DNA of 20,168 nt from NCBI GenBank assembly GCA_019454705.1, contig JACFNS010000006.1, positions 491-20,658 on the forward strand, in the 5' to 3' direction. Below, one piece after another: positions 6,403-14,222 of this stretch (position 1 is the stretch's first letter; each line of letters starts with the position of its first letter). The notes beneath the pieces were generated by a model. It had not been told where the DNA came from and made no database searches. It worked only from the letters and a program-made list of their open reading frames with translations. Made by a program: the position numbers and the translations under genes. This DNA comes from Taibaiella sp. (GTDB taxonomy: Bacteria > Bacteroidota > Bacteroidia > Chitinophagales > Chitinophagaceae).

Positions 6403-7521
6403 ATGAAAATTAGTACATCAATGCGTCGTTTTCATACAGCATATACCTTTGGTGGTATAGCTTTGGCGGCTTTTACGCTCCAGGGTTGCGTTACACGGAC
6501 TGAGAACCTGGACAACCTGAATGTGATAACCAAGCCATATTCATTGCACTTTGCGGATACTGCAGGCCTTATTTATAGTACCTATGATGGCCAAAGGTTC
6601 AATGTTTTCAGCAATACCAATGGTATAGCGATAGAAGCCCTGATGGCATCGGGTAATAATGTGTTGATGAGGACACAAAATGGTACAAATGTATTCGTAA
6701 GTGAGTCTGATGGTAACAATACCACATTCAACGTTACATTTAAAGATGTCAACCCTGCTGCTTTCGGTCCTACAATGATGATTAACCTGCCCGGCTATTA
6801 TGACAGCGCCGGTAGAAAATACGACAGGATATACATTGCTTCAAGTACCGGTACCGGTATTGCTTACCAGGACTATAATGGCCACCTGGACTCTGCCTGG
6901 TTGTATCCGCGTGATACAGACCTTGGCCCGTTAGGCTCTAACAAAGTAACGTCATTCACAAAACTGGAAAATGGCGCCGTTATAGCTTTTGATAATGATA
7001 CCAGGAAAATATGGATTAAGCCTGATTATGTTACACCCTGGACATCTAAAACCGGCATAGGCCTGCCTGCAGCAGGTGGAGACAGGATGTTCATCATATC
7101 TCAGAAGAATGATATTCTTGCAGTTGTTCATATGGGTGGTGCTGATTTCGGAGTTTACCGCAGTACCGATCAGGGAGATAATTTTTCAAAATTGCCTAAT
7201 ATAACTCTGGCAGGTACCGATATCAAAGATATAACTGCAGCTGCAGCACCTTTCGGAAAAGTATTGATTGTGTGCACTCGTGATAATGGTATCTGGCGTC
7301 TTTCAGGTCAGGGTGTATGGCAGCCGAGCAGCGTAGGGCTGAAATTTGGCGCGCGTGTATATGCTATATCAGCTAAAGACAACGTATTCAAAAATGACCG
7401 CAAGGGTGAGTATGTATTCGTAGCTACAAGCGACGGTATATATCGTAGCGACGACCTGGGGCAAACCTGGGTAAGGCTGGAAGTACCTGCTGTTAAGCCT
7501 GTATTTACAGCAATGTATTAA
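6403..7521 (+). CDS. Lipoprotein with BNR/sialidase-like beta-propeller repeats
   Basis: The product is 372 residues from the ATG at 6403; a TTG sits just before it, and the ATG at 6421 is another possible start. The N-terminus (MKISTSMRRFHTAYTFGGIALAAFTLQGC) is a lipoprotein signal with the lipid-modified cysteine at residue 29. The rest is beta-rich with recurring Asp-box (BNR) motifs of the SxDxGxxW type, for example GVYRSTDQGDNFSKL and, near the C-terminus, GIYRSDDLGQTWVRL. This suggests a beta-propeller like those in sialidases and photosystem assembly factors. Asp boxes are structural, so no enzyme activity follows from them; I see no sialidase catalytic signature. It is probably anchored in the outer membrane. 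Its stop overlaps that of the convergent S4-domain gene. Confidence 0.75.
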   Translation: MKISTSMRRFHTAYTFGGIALAAFTLQGCVTRTENLDNLNVITKPYSLHFADTAGLIYSTYDGQRFNVFSNTNGIAIEALMASGNNVLMRTQNGTNVFVSESDGNNTTFNVTFKDVNPAAFGPTMMINLPGYYDSAGRKYDRIYIASSTGTGIAYQDYNGHLDSAWLYPRDTDLGPLGSNKVTSFTKLENGAVIAFDNDTRKIWIKPDYVTPWTSKTGIGLPAAGGDRMFIISQKNDILAVVHMGGADFGVYRSTDQGDNFSKLPNITLAGTDIKDITAAAAPFGKVLIVCTRDNGIWRLSGQGVWQPSSVGLKFGARVYAISAKDNVFKNDRKGEYVFVATSDGIYRSDDLGQTWVRLEVPAVKPVFTAMY

Positions 7522-7919
7522 TCATCAGTTTCAACATTTTCATTCAACATATTATCCAGGCCGCGCCGCTGTTTTTTAGTGGGGCGGCCTGTTTTACTTA
7601 GGCGCTTACCAGTATAGAAGGTATTGGATAACCTTTGGTTGTATTGTTTGTCTTCTTCAGAGGTCATGTCAGTATAGTTTTTGATGGCCTCTTCATACTT
7701 CACACGGTTTTGAATTACCCCTGTTACTTCGATAGTCCATTTTCTTCCTTCAGCCCTTATATCCAATACATCGCCAATTGTTACCGGCTTCGATGGCTTT
7801 ACAGTCATTCCGCCAACTTTTACCTTACCATCGTCGCAGGCGCGGGTGGCCATGCTACGCGTTTTGAAAATCCTGATAGCCCACAAGTATTTATCCAATC
7901 TGGTTTTAGAACTGTCCAT
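7518..7919 (-). CDS. S4-domain RNA-binding protein, Hsp15-like
   Basis: From the ATG at 7919 the product is 133 residues and opens MDSSKTRLDKYLWAIRIFKTR, the usual start of this family. The frame is open 44 codons further upstream (ATG at 8051), but those residues are not family-like and overlap purN. Residues about 6-65 form the S4 RNA-binding domain (RLDKYLWAIRIFKTRSMATR, then GKVKVGGMTVKPSKPVTIGDVL). The C-terminus is highly basic (GRPTKKQRRGLDN). The E. coli relative Hsp15 binds 50S subunits carrying a stalled peptidyl-tRNA. A ribosome-rescue role here is inferred from family. It is divergent from purN and convergent with the lipoprotein gene. GATATTTG on the minus strand (7943-7950) is one base from the -7 consensus. 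Confidence 0.88.
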   Translation of the reverse strand: MDSSKTRLDKYLWAIRIFKTRSMATRACDDGKVKVGGMTVKPSKPVTIGDVLDIRAEGRKWTIEVTGVIQNRVKYEEAIKNYTDMTSEEDKQYNQRLSNTFYTGKRLSKTGRPTKKQRRGLDNMLNENVETDD

Positions 7920-8010
7920 ACTGCACGATATATTCTTTAAAACAAATATCACATAATAATGCCGGAAAAGCAGGGGTTTTATATTTTTACGTTCCGCTTC
8001 AGCTAAGGCA

Positions 8011-8577
8011 ATGCATTCACTTATCATATTCGCATCAGGCAAGGGCAGCAATGCACAGGCTATTATTGATTACTTCAAGAATAATGGCTTGGCCAAAGTG
8101 TCATTAATCGTCAGCAACAAGGCTAATGCTGGCGTGCTGAACATTGCAGAAAAAGAAAGGATACCTTCTATGATAGTAGATAAAGCCATGATGAATAGTG
8201 ATGAGTTGGTACAACAACTGCAAGCTTATAACCCCTCATTTATTGTATTGGCTGGGTTTTTATGGAAAATTTCTCAGTCGTTGGTAAAGGCATTCCCTGA
8301 GCAAATTATTAATATACACCCTGCATTATTGCCCAAATATGGCGGTAAAGGCATGTATGGCCATAATGTACACGAAGCAGTAATAGCGACAGGTGAAAAA
8401 GAGAGCGGCATCACTATACATTATGTAGACGAAGTATATGATAACGGCAGCAAAATACTGCAGGCCTATTGTCCGGTAATGGCAGGAGATACAGCTGATG
8501 CACTGGCTGAACGTATTCATAAGCTGGAACATTTCTTTTACCCCCGTACTATAGAATACCTGTTGGAGAATATTTAA
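8011..8577 (+). CDS. purN: Phosphoribosylglycinamide formyltransferase
   Basis: A 188-residue enzyme of purine synthesis that transfers a formyl group from 10-formyltetrahydrofolate to glycinamide ribonucleotide, giving formyl-GAR. It has the N-terminal nucleotide loop (FASGKGSNAQAI, residues 7-18). The catalytic segment is IINIHPALLPKYGGKGMYG, with Asn101 and His103, and Asp144 lies in VDEVYDNGSKI. These match the Asn/His/Asp triad of E. coli PurN. Length is normal for the family. The ATG at 8011 places the first beta-strand directly at the N-terminus, as expected. It is the first gene of a plus-strand run with porZ and recO. TATTTTTA at 7982-7989 is a possible -7 element with one mismatch. 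Confidence 0.95.
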   Translation: MHSLIIFASGKGSNAQAIIDYFKNNGLAKVSLIVSNKANAGVLNIAEKERIPSMIVDKAMMNSDELVQQLQAYNPSFIVLAGFLWKISQSLVKAFPEQIINIHPALLPKYGGKGMYGHNVHEAVIATGEKESGITIHYVDEVYDNGSKILQAYCPVMAGDTADALAERIHKLEHFFYPRTIEYLLENI

Positions 8578-8647
8578 TAATTTACACAGGGCAATATCAC
8601 GCTTTATGGCCCGTTTTATTAAGAGATTTTCCGAACTTTCAGGAACT

Positions 8648-10942
8648 ATGAATATCAGCAGGTTTTTAATTCCCGTTACAACGTTTTTGTATGCACAGGC
8701 AGCTATAGCGCAGGATATGCCTATCGGGCAATGGCAATCGCATTTGCCTTACAACACTGCTGTAAGCATAGCATCAGACGGGTATAGGGTTTTTGTGGCG
8801 ACTCAGCATAGTTTTTATATACGATCAGTTGATGATGAAACCACTCCCTTTAGTAAAGTAAGCGGTATGTCTGATATGGGTATGTCAAAAATAGCTTACG
8901 ATGATCTTACCGGGTCGGTAATACTGGCATACCAAAACAGTAATATAGACCTGTATAGAGACGGTGTGTTTTATAACATTCCGGACCTGAAATTGAAAAG
9001 TGTTGCCGGCACCAAGCGCATTAATAATATTATGACGGACAACGGGCTGGCATATCTCAGTACAGATATTGGAGTGGTGGTCTTAAACCTTTCGCGTAAC
9101 GAAATAAAAGAGACCTACACTTTTACAAAAAACAGCCAGAATATACCTGTAACGGATTTTGAAGCAAACGGAAATTACTTTTATGCAGCTACTACTGAGG
9201 GTTTGTACAGGGCACCTAAAAACAGTGCTAACCTTCAGGCTTTCCAGGCTTGGACCTTAATGGACACTACGCGTATTTTTACTACAATAGCATCAACCAG
9301 CGACAAATTATTTATGGCGATGCGGGATAGTTTGTTTGTCCTCTCTGCGGATACTTTCCAGCACTTATATACCAGTGACAGTTCAATAAAAAACCTACAA
9401 AAAGGGTTAGGATCTGTATGGGTAATGGAAATAGATAATAGTACTTTTCGGGGTAAGGCCAGGCGTATGAATATGGATTATTTTTTCACAGATTCGTTAA
9501 ATACCGGCAATAGCTATGAACTCATAGATATTGATCCCAATCCCGATAGTGTTAAGTGGATATCCAATTCTTCAGGTGTATTGCAAATAAGAAAGGGTAA
9601 AGGAGAGCCGTATAATACCATTCCACCTGACGGGCCGGGCGATGTAACGAATTATGATGTCTATGTGCAAGACAAAGAGATACTGATAGCCCATGGCAGT
9701 TATGATGACAGGTATAATCCATTGAACAACGGTAGCGGTTTTTCTGTATACACCCAAGGTACATGGAAAAACTACCGACAGTACATTTATCCTCCCTTTG
9801 GAGACAGTGTGGTTGATTTTGTGAACATAATAAAGGGCAATGATGGCAGTATATATGCCGGCTCCACGCAAAGTGGATTGTTTGTCTTAAAGGCAGATGG
9901 GTCGTATGAGTATTACAAACAAAACTCATTTATTAATACATCAAGTACTGGCACTACGCTGTATCGTATCAGTGGGTTGGCGTTTGACAACGATGGTGTT
10001 TTGTGGGCCACAATTTTAGGAGGCAATCCTAACGAATTGGTGGCACGTACTCCTAATGGACAATGGTACCAATTCAGCCTGCCTTTCAGCAGAAATATAC
10101 CGCACTCTGCCGCACACCTGATAGTTGATGATAATAACCAGAAATGGTTTGCCGCACCCGGTGGTGGCGGTGTCATAGTGTTCGATGATAATCGTACGCC
10201 TGAGAATCCTCTGGATGACCAATATATACAACTGCTTGCCGGAGAGGGCTCTGGTGGATTACCTGATAATGAAGTGTATTGCCTGGCCAATGACAAGACC
10301 GGCAGCATATGGATAGGAACCGCAAACGGCATAGGCATAGTTAACTGCCCATCGCAGGTGATACAGCGCCAGTGTGAGGCAGAAAAACGCGTTGTACAGT
10401 TCGACCAGTTTGCAGGCTACCTGTTTCAAAATGAACAAGTGAGGGCTATTGCCGTGGATGGCGCTAACCGCAAATGGATTGGCACCAACAACGGTGTATG
10501 GCTGGTGTCGCCTAATGGCGATGAAATTATAGAGCGGTTTACTAAAGACAACAGCCCGCTGCCATCTGATATTATACAAAAGATAAGTATAGACCCTAAG
10601 ACGGGTGATGTATATATAGGTACAGAACTTGGACTCGTAAGTTATCGCGGCACAGCCACAGATGGCGGTGAAGAAAACAGCGAATTGATTACCTACCCCA
10701 ATCCTGTACCGTCAGGTTATTCAGGCACTATTGCTATCAAAGGTTTTGTAGAAAATGCCGATGTACGTATCACTGATATTTCCGGGCAACTTATCTACCG
10801 CACTACTGCACTTGGCGGGCAGGCGGTATGGAATGGTAAAGATTATACCGGCCGCAGGCCGCAGTCAGGAGTTTACCTGATATTTGGCACCAACAGGGAC
10901 GGTACGCAGACTGTGAAGGGCAAAATGGTGTTTATGGAATAA
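8648..10942 (+). CDS. porZ: Type IX secretion system protein PorZ (double beta-propeller with sorting domain)
   Basis: The product is 764 residues from the ATG at 8648, which begins a clean signal peptide (MNISRFLIPVTTFLYAQAAI, then AQD); an in-frame ATG 42 bases upstream (8606) is less likely. The mature N-terminus (IGQWQSHLPYNTAVSIASDG), GMSDMGMSKIAYDDLTGSVIL, AYQNSNIDLYRDG and TDIGVVVLNLSRNEIKETY are the pattern I associate with PorZ. Repeats of the two-component-regulator-propeller type follow (GSIYAGSTQSGLFVL, GSIWIGTANGIGI, KWIGTNNGVWLV). The last ~87 residues, from ELITYPNPVPSGYSGTI, form a type A T9SS sorting domain ending in VKGKMVFME. In Porphyromonas gingivalis, PorZ is a surface component that delivers anionic LPS to the PorU sortase. 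The lipid partner here is unknown. It sits between purN and recO with no terminator in between. Confidence 0.88.
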   Translation: MNISRFLIPVTTFLYAQAAIAQDMPIGQWQSHLPYNTAVSIASDGYRVFVATQHSFYIRSVDDETTPFSKVSGMSDMGMSKIAYDDLTGSVILAYQNSNIDLYRDGVFYNIPDLKLKSVAGTKRINNIMTDNGLAYLSTDIGVVVLNLSRNEIKETYTFTKNSQNIPVTDFEANGNYFYAATTEGLYRAPKNSANLQAFQAWTLMDTTRIFTTIASTSDKLFMAMRDSLFVLSADTFQHLYTSDSSIKNLQKGLGSVWVMEIDNSTFRGKARRMNMDYFFTDSLNTGNSYELIDIDPNPDSVKWISNSSGVLQIRKGKGEPYNTIPPDGPGDVTNYDVYVQDKEILIAHGSYDDRYNPLNNGSGFSVYTQGTWKNYRQYIYPPFGDSVVDFVNIIKGNDGSIYAGSTQSGLFVLKADGSYEYYKQNSFINTSSTGTTLYRISGLAFDNDGVLWATILGGNPNELVARTPNGQWYQFSLPFSRNIPHSAAHLIVDDNNQKWFAAPGGGGVIVFDDNRTPENPLDDQYIQLLAGEGSGGLPDNEVYCLANDKTGSIWIGTANGIGIVNCPSQVIQRQCEAEKRVVQFDQFAGYLFQNEQVRAIAVDGANRKWIGTNNGVWLVSPNGDEIIERFTKDNSPLPSDIIQKISIDPKTGDVYIGTELGLVSYRGTATDGGEENSELITYPNPVPSGYSGTIAIKGFVENADVRITDISGQLIYRTTALGGQAVWNGKDYTGRRPQSGVYLIFGTNRDGTQTVKGKMVFME

Positions 10943-10945
10943 ACC

Positions 10946-11686
10946 ATGCTGCAAAAAACAAGGGGCATAGTATTACGGTCTGTAAAGTATGGTGAAACAA
11001 GCCTTATCTGTACAATTTTTACCGATATATATGGGGTGCAATCCTATATGGTACAAGGTATACGCAGCAGCAGCAAAACCAAACAAAGCAGGGCGGGGTT
11101 GTTGCAACCAGCTACACTGCTGGATATGGTGGTATATTACAAGCCACAGGCTAACCTGCAAAGAATAAGAGAATTTCAGCCAGCTTACATTTACCAATCG
11201 TTGCAGGAGCATGTGGTGAAAAACAGCATCGCATTGTTTTCAGTCGAGTTATTGCTCAGGCTCTTGCCGGAACATGCGCCTATGCCTGAGCTGTTTGATA
11301 TAGCGTTCGAATATTTTTGCAGCCTGGATGCCGTAGATGCTCATGCAACCGGTAATTATCCGGTATATTTCCTTAGCGCCTGTTGTAATATATTAGGCTA
11401 TAATATTAACGGTAGATACACACCCGTAACACCCCACCTTAATTTACAGGAGGGTGGGTTTACCGCTCAGCTGCCCGCTGAGCGCCCATTTGTACCCGAC
11501 GAAGATGCAATGATGCTGGATAAATTATTGCAGGTACAGCACATCAGTGAAATAGCGGCAATTGAGTTGAATGGCGCTGCCAGGTTTCGCCTGTTAGACT
11601 GGTTGCTTACATTCATGCACAATCATACCCAACATATGGGGGAAATACGGTCGCTGCCCGTGCTGCGGGCAGTATTGCATGCGTAG
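10946..11686 (+). CDS. recO: DNA repair protein RecO
   Basis: A 246-residue recombination mediator that, with RecR, loads RecA onto SSB-coated single-stranded DNA and anneals complementary strands. The N-terminal OB-fold is clear: MLQKTRGIVLRSVKYGETSL, then FTDIYGVQSYMVQGIR and LLQPATLLDMVVYYK. Residues about 85-246 are the helical C-terminal domain. The CxxC-type zinc site of some RecO proteins is not evident (the visible cysteines are FCS and ACC). It starts 3 bases after the porZ stop, so the two are co-transcribed and probably translationally coupled. Its TAG stop directly abuts the stop of the convergent gene at 11687. Confidence 0.93.
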   Translation: MLQKTRGIVLRSVKYGETSLICTIFTDIYGVQSYMVQGIRSSSKTKQSRAGLLQPATLLDMVVYYKPQANLQRIREFQPAYIYQSLQEHVVKNSIALFSVELLLRLLPEHAPMPELFDIAFEYFCSLDAVDAHATGNYPVYFLSACCNILGYNINGRYTPVTPHLNLQEGGFTAQLPAERPFVPDEDAMMLDKLLQVQHISEIAAIELNGAARFRLLDWLLTFMHNHTQHMGEIRSLPVLRAVLHA

Positions 11687-11968
11687 CTATTTCATTAGCT
11701 TCATACGCCTGGCTACGCGTGCCAGGTAATTCTTAAAGAATCGGAACTGCCCGAAGAAAATACTGATGAGCAGAACGCAAAGCGGCCACAACAAGGTAAG
11801 TATCACTATATATATTACCCACCACAACACGCCTTTGTCTAGTGGTATCAGTGTCATAATACGGCGGGAGATATAGCCGTCCATGCTACCGCCGATAGCA
11901 AAAGTGCAGAGTATCAGCACGAGCTGAACCCCGGTTACATTCCACTTCTTTTTCAGTTTATCAAACAT
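11687..11968 (-). CDS. Small two-helix inner-membrane protein (DUF6787-like)
   Basis: A 93-residue protein of unknown function. A short basic N-terminus (MFDKLKKKWNVTGVQ) leads into a first membrane helix (LVLILCTFAIGGSMDGYI). A loop (SRRIMTLIPLDKG) is followed by a second, longer helix (VLWWVIYIVILTLLWPLCVLLISIFFG). The end is amphipathic and basic (FRFFKNYLARVARRMKLMK), suggesting that both termini lie in the cytosol. The start, the WNVTGVQLVLILCTFAIGGS motif and the length recall a small conserved Bacteroidota membrane family that I believe is DUF6787; this assignment is from memory. It is divergent from the M23 gene and tail to tail with recO. Its -7 element is at 12000-12007. Confidence 0.75.
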   Translation of the reverse strand: MFDKLKKKWNVTGVQLVLILCTFAIGGSMDGYISRRIMTLIPLDKGVLWWVIYIVILTLLWPLCVLLISIFFGQFRFFKNYLARVARRMKLMK

Positions 11969-11999
11969 TATGCTACCTGCAATTGTTGATTGGCGAGTG

Positions 12000-12007
12000 C
12001 AAATTTA
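12000..12007 (-). promoter_or_regulatory. Candidate -7 promoter element for the small membrane protein
   Basis: The minus strand reads TAAATTTG, matching TAnnTTTG. It lies 31 bases upstream of the ATG at 11968, giving a leader of about 25 bases. No clear -33 box is seen. Confidence 0.38.
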
Positions 12008-12072
12008 AGTTTTATTCTGAAAGCTTTGCTGATGTGTTTATCTTAGTGATATATATTGAATATCCCTTACGA

Positions 12073-13755
12073 ATGCGACAGCTTATATCTTTTTTGCTAA
12101 TACTTCTTTATGCTAAGTCTGCTGCAGCGCAAGACTATCCAAAAGGTTATTTCCGCAATCCGCTGGACATCCCCATGGTGCTGGCGGGCAATTTCGGCGA
12201 GTGCAGGGCCAATCACTTTCATAGCGGCCTGGATATAAAGACGGAAGGAAGGGAAAACCTGCCGGTACGTGCTGCCGCTGATGGCTATGTATCGCGCATC
12301 AGGATGCAAAACGGAGGTTTTGGCCATGCACTGTACCTGGCGCATCCCAATGGTTATACCACCCTGTATGCACACCTGAACGATTTTGCCCCTGCAATAC
12401 AGGAATATATGCGAGCAGAACAGTACAAAAGAAAAAGCTGGACAGTTGATTTGTATGTACCTGCGAGCAAATTCCCGGTAAAAAAAGGTGACCTGATAGC
12501 ATACTCCGGCAATACAGGCGGTTCTACAGCTCCGCACCTGCATTTCGAAATCCGCAATTCAAAAAACGAGCACCCTGTCAATCCGGCATTATTTGGCTTT
12601 GATATAAAAGATAATGTTGCCCCTGTGCCTTATAATGTAGTGTTCTATGATATGCGGCAGAGTGTATATGAGCAACAACCGTTATTTAAAACACCGAAGA
12701 AGAAAGGGAATAATTATATAATAGATACAGTTGTAGTGAGTACACCACTTGTTGGCATTGGCATAGATGAGTATGACTATATGAATGACAGTAAGAACAC
12801 ACTGACCATGTATAAAGGCTCATTGTATATGGATGATGTAGTGCAAAGCGCCATCACCATTGATGATATAAGCTATGATGTAACACGTTACCTGCATGCA
12901 TTTGCCGACCACAAGACTAAAAAAGAGAAAGACCGCTGGGTGCAGCAATTCTTCCTGCTGCCCGGTAATTATCTCACACATCTGTATACTGAATTGAACA
13001 AGGAGAAAGGCAAATTGGACATAAGCGATGGTAAGGCACATAAGGTGAAAATAGAAATGACCGATGCAGTCGGCAACAAAACCATCATTGATTTTTACCT
13101 GCGTTATAATGGTGATTCTACTGCTATTCCCACATGTGCCACTGATAATTTTTTCAAAGTGAACAAAGCAAATGCTTTTACACATGCTAATGTGAAGTTT
13201 ACACTGGATAGCAAAGACCTTTATGATGATGTATGTTTTACATTTTCGGAACTGGCAGATATGACAGCATATTCAGCCAGGTATCAATTACACAAGGCTT
13301 CTGTACCGGTACACACCTATTTCACATTGTACATCAAACCCAATAAGCCTGTGCCCTTTGGCTTGCGCGATAAAATTGCCCTTGTATATAACGACGGGAA
13401 AAAAGACAATGGCAAAGCTGCTACGTATGACAATAGCTGGTACCGTGCATCTGTACGCAACTTTGGCGAGTACAGGCTGGTAGCTGATAATACTCCGCCT
13501 AAAATAATACCCATGCAAAGCAGGGAAGCATTGACGCGTTCAAGCAGGATAACATTTAAGGCAACTGAAGACATAACATCGGTAGAAAAGTTTGAAGCAA
13601 CGCTGGACGGCAAGTGGGTCCCCTTTGAACAAAGCGGCGATATATTCTTTTATACCTTTGATGAACATTGCCCTAAAGGCGACCACGTACTGCGCATAAC
13701 AGCCGCAGACGAAAACGGAAATACAGAAACAATTGAGTTTTCATTCAAAAGATAA
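12073..13755 (+). CDS. M23 family metallopeptidase (cell-wall endopeptidase)
   Basis: The product is 560 residues from the ATG at 12073, where a signal peptide begins (MRQLISFLLILLYAKSAAAQ). The frame is open 30 codons upstream, but those residues would bury the signal. Residues about 35-175 form the LytM/M23 zinc peptidase domain: HFHSGLDIKT gives ligands His50 and Asp54, YAHLN contains His101, and APHLHFEIR gives the HxH pair His155 and His157. All catalytic positions are present, so it is probably active on peptidoglycan cross-bridges or stems in the periplasm. The remaining ~380 residues are beta-rich, end in an Ig-like segment (LRITAADENGNTETIEFSF) and have no known role. bcp starts 5 bases after the stop, so the two are co-transcribed. 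Confidence 0.9.
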   Translation: MRQLISFLLILLYAKSAAAQDYPKGYFRNPLDIPMVLAGNFGECRANHFHSGLDIKTEGRENLPVRAAADGYVSRIRMQNGGFGHALYLAHPNGYTTLYAHLNDFAPAIQEYMRAEQYKRKSWTVDLYVPASKFPVKKGDLIAYSGNTGGSTAPHLHFEIRNSKNEHPVNPALFGFDIKDNVAPVPYNVVFYDMRQSVYEQQPLFKTPKKKGNNYIIDTVVVSTPLVGIGIDEYDYMNDSKNTLTMYKGSLYMDDVVQSAITIDDISYDVTRYLHAFADHKTKKEKDRWVQQFFLLPGNYLTHLYTELNKEKGKLDISDGKAHKVKIEMTDAVGNKTIIDFYLRYNGDSTAIPTCATDNFFKVNKANAFTHANVKFTLDSKDLYDDVCFTFSELADMTAYSARYQLHKASVPVHTYFTLYIKPNKPVPFGLRDKIALVYNDGKKDNGKAATYDNSWYRASVRNFGEYRLVADNTPPKIIPMQSREALTRSSRITFKATEDITSVEKFEATLDGKWVPFEQSGDIFFYTFDEHCPKGDHVLRITAADENGNTETIEFSFKR

Positions 13756-13760
13756 GTGAC

Positions 13761-14222
13761 ATGGAATTAAAAGCAGGAGATAAAGCGCCCGATTTTAAAG
13801 CAAAAGACCAAAACGGAAATAACATCGCGCTCAAAGATTTCAAAGGCAAGAAACTGGTCATCTACTTTTATCCTGAAGATGATACAGAACTATGTACCAA
13901 ACAAGCATGTAACTTTCGCGATAGCAGGAAAGACCTGGAGAAACACGGCATAACAGTATTAGGGGTCAGCCCCGATACGAAAGACAGCCATGTGCATTTT
14001 ACAGATAAGTTCAAACTTAACTTCCCGCTATTAGTAGATCCGGAGAAGAAAATATCTACGCTGTATGGTACCTGGGGCGAGAAGAACATGTACGGCAACA
14101 TTGTGATTGGCATGCGCCGCTGGACGTTTCTTATTAATGAGGATGGTACAATACATCACATCATCAAAAAACCGAAAACAGGCGGAGATACACAGCAGAT
14201 ATTGGCTAAGTGGGGCCTTTAG
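13761..14222 (+). CDS. bcp: Thioredoxin-dependent thiol peroxidase (Bcp/PrxQ peroxiredoxin)
   Basis: A 153-residue cytosolic peroxiredoxin that reduces hydrogen peroxide and organic hydroperoxides, with thioredoxin as reductant. The thioredoxin-like fold begins at MELKAGDKAPDFKAKDQNG. The active-site segment YFYPEDDTELCTKQACNFRD puts the peroxidatic cysteine at residue 45 and the resolving cysteine at residue 50, the same positions as in E. coli Bcp. Pro38, Thr42 and Cys45 of the PxxxTxxC motif are present, but the two residues before Cys45 are Glu-Leu and not the usual Pro-Gly. A conserved Arg occurs in GMRRWTFLI. Length is normal. It is second in a two-gene unit after the M23 peptidase. Its TAG stop overlaps the stop of the convergent DUF5686 gene by four bases. 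Confidence 0.95.
   Translation: MELKAGDKAPDFKAKDQNGNNIALKDFKGKKLVIYFYPEDDTELCTKQACNFRDSRKDLEKHGITVLGVSPDTKDSHVHFTDKFKLNFPLLVDPEKKISTLYGTWGEKNMYGNIVIGMRRWTFLINEDGTIHHIIKKPKTGGDTQQILAKWGL

Noticed and set aside
7920..8051. N-terminal extension of the S4-domain protein to the ATG at 8051
   Set aside because: The extension overlaps the start of purN, lacks family similarity, and would remove the divergent promoter region.
11983..12072. N-terminal extension of the M23 protein from the upstream ATG
   Set aside because: It would put about 30 residues before a well-formed signal peptide starting at 12073.
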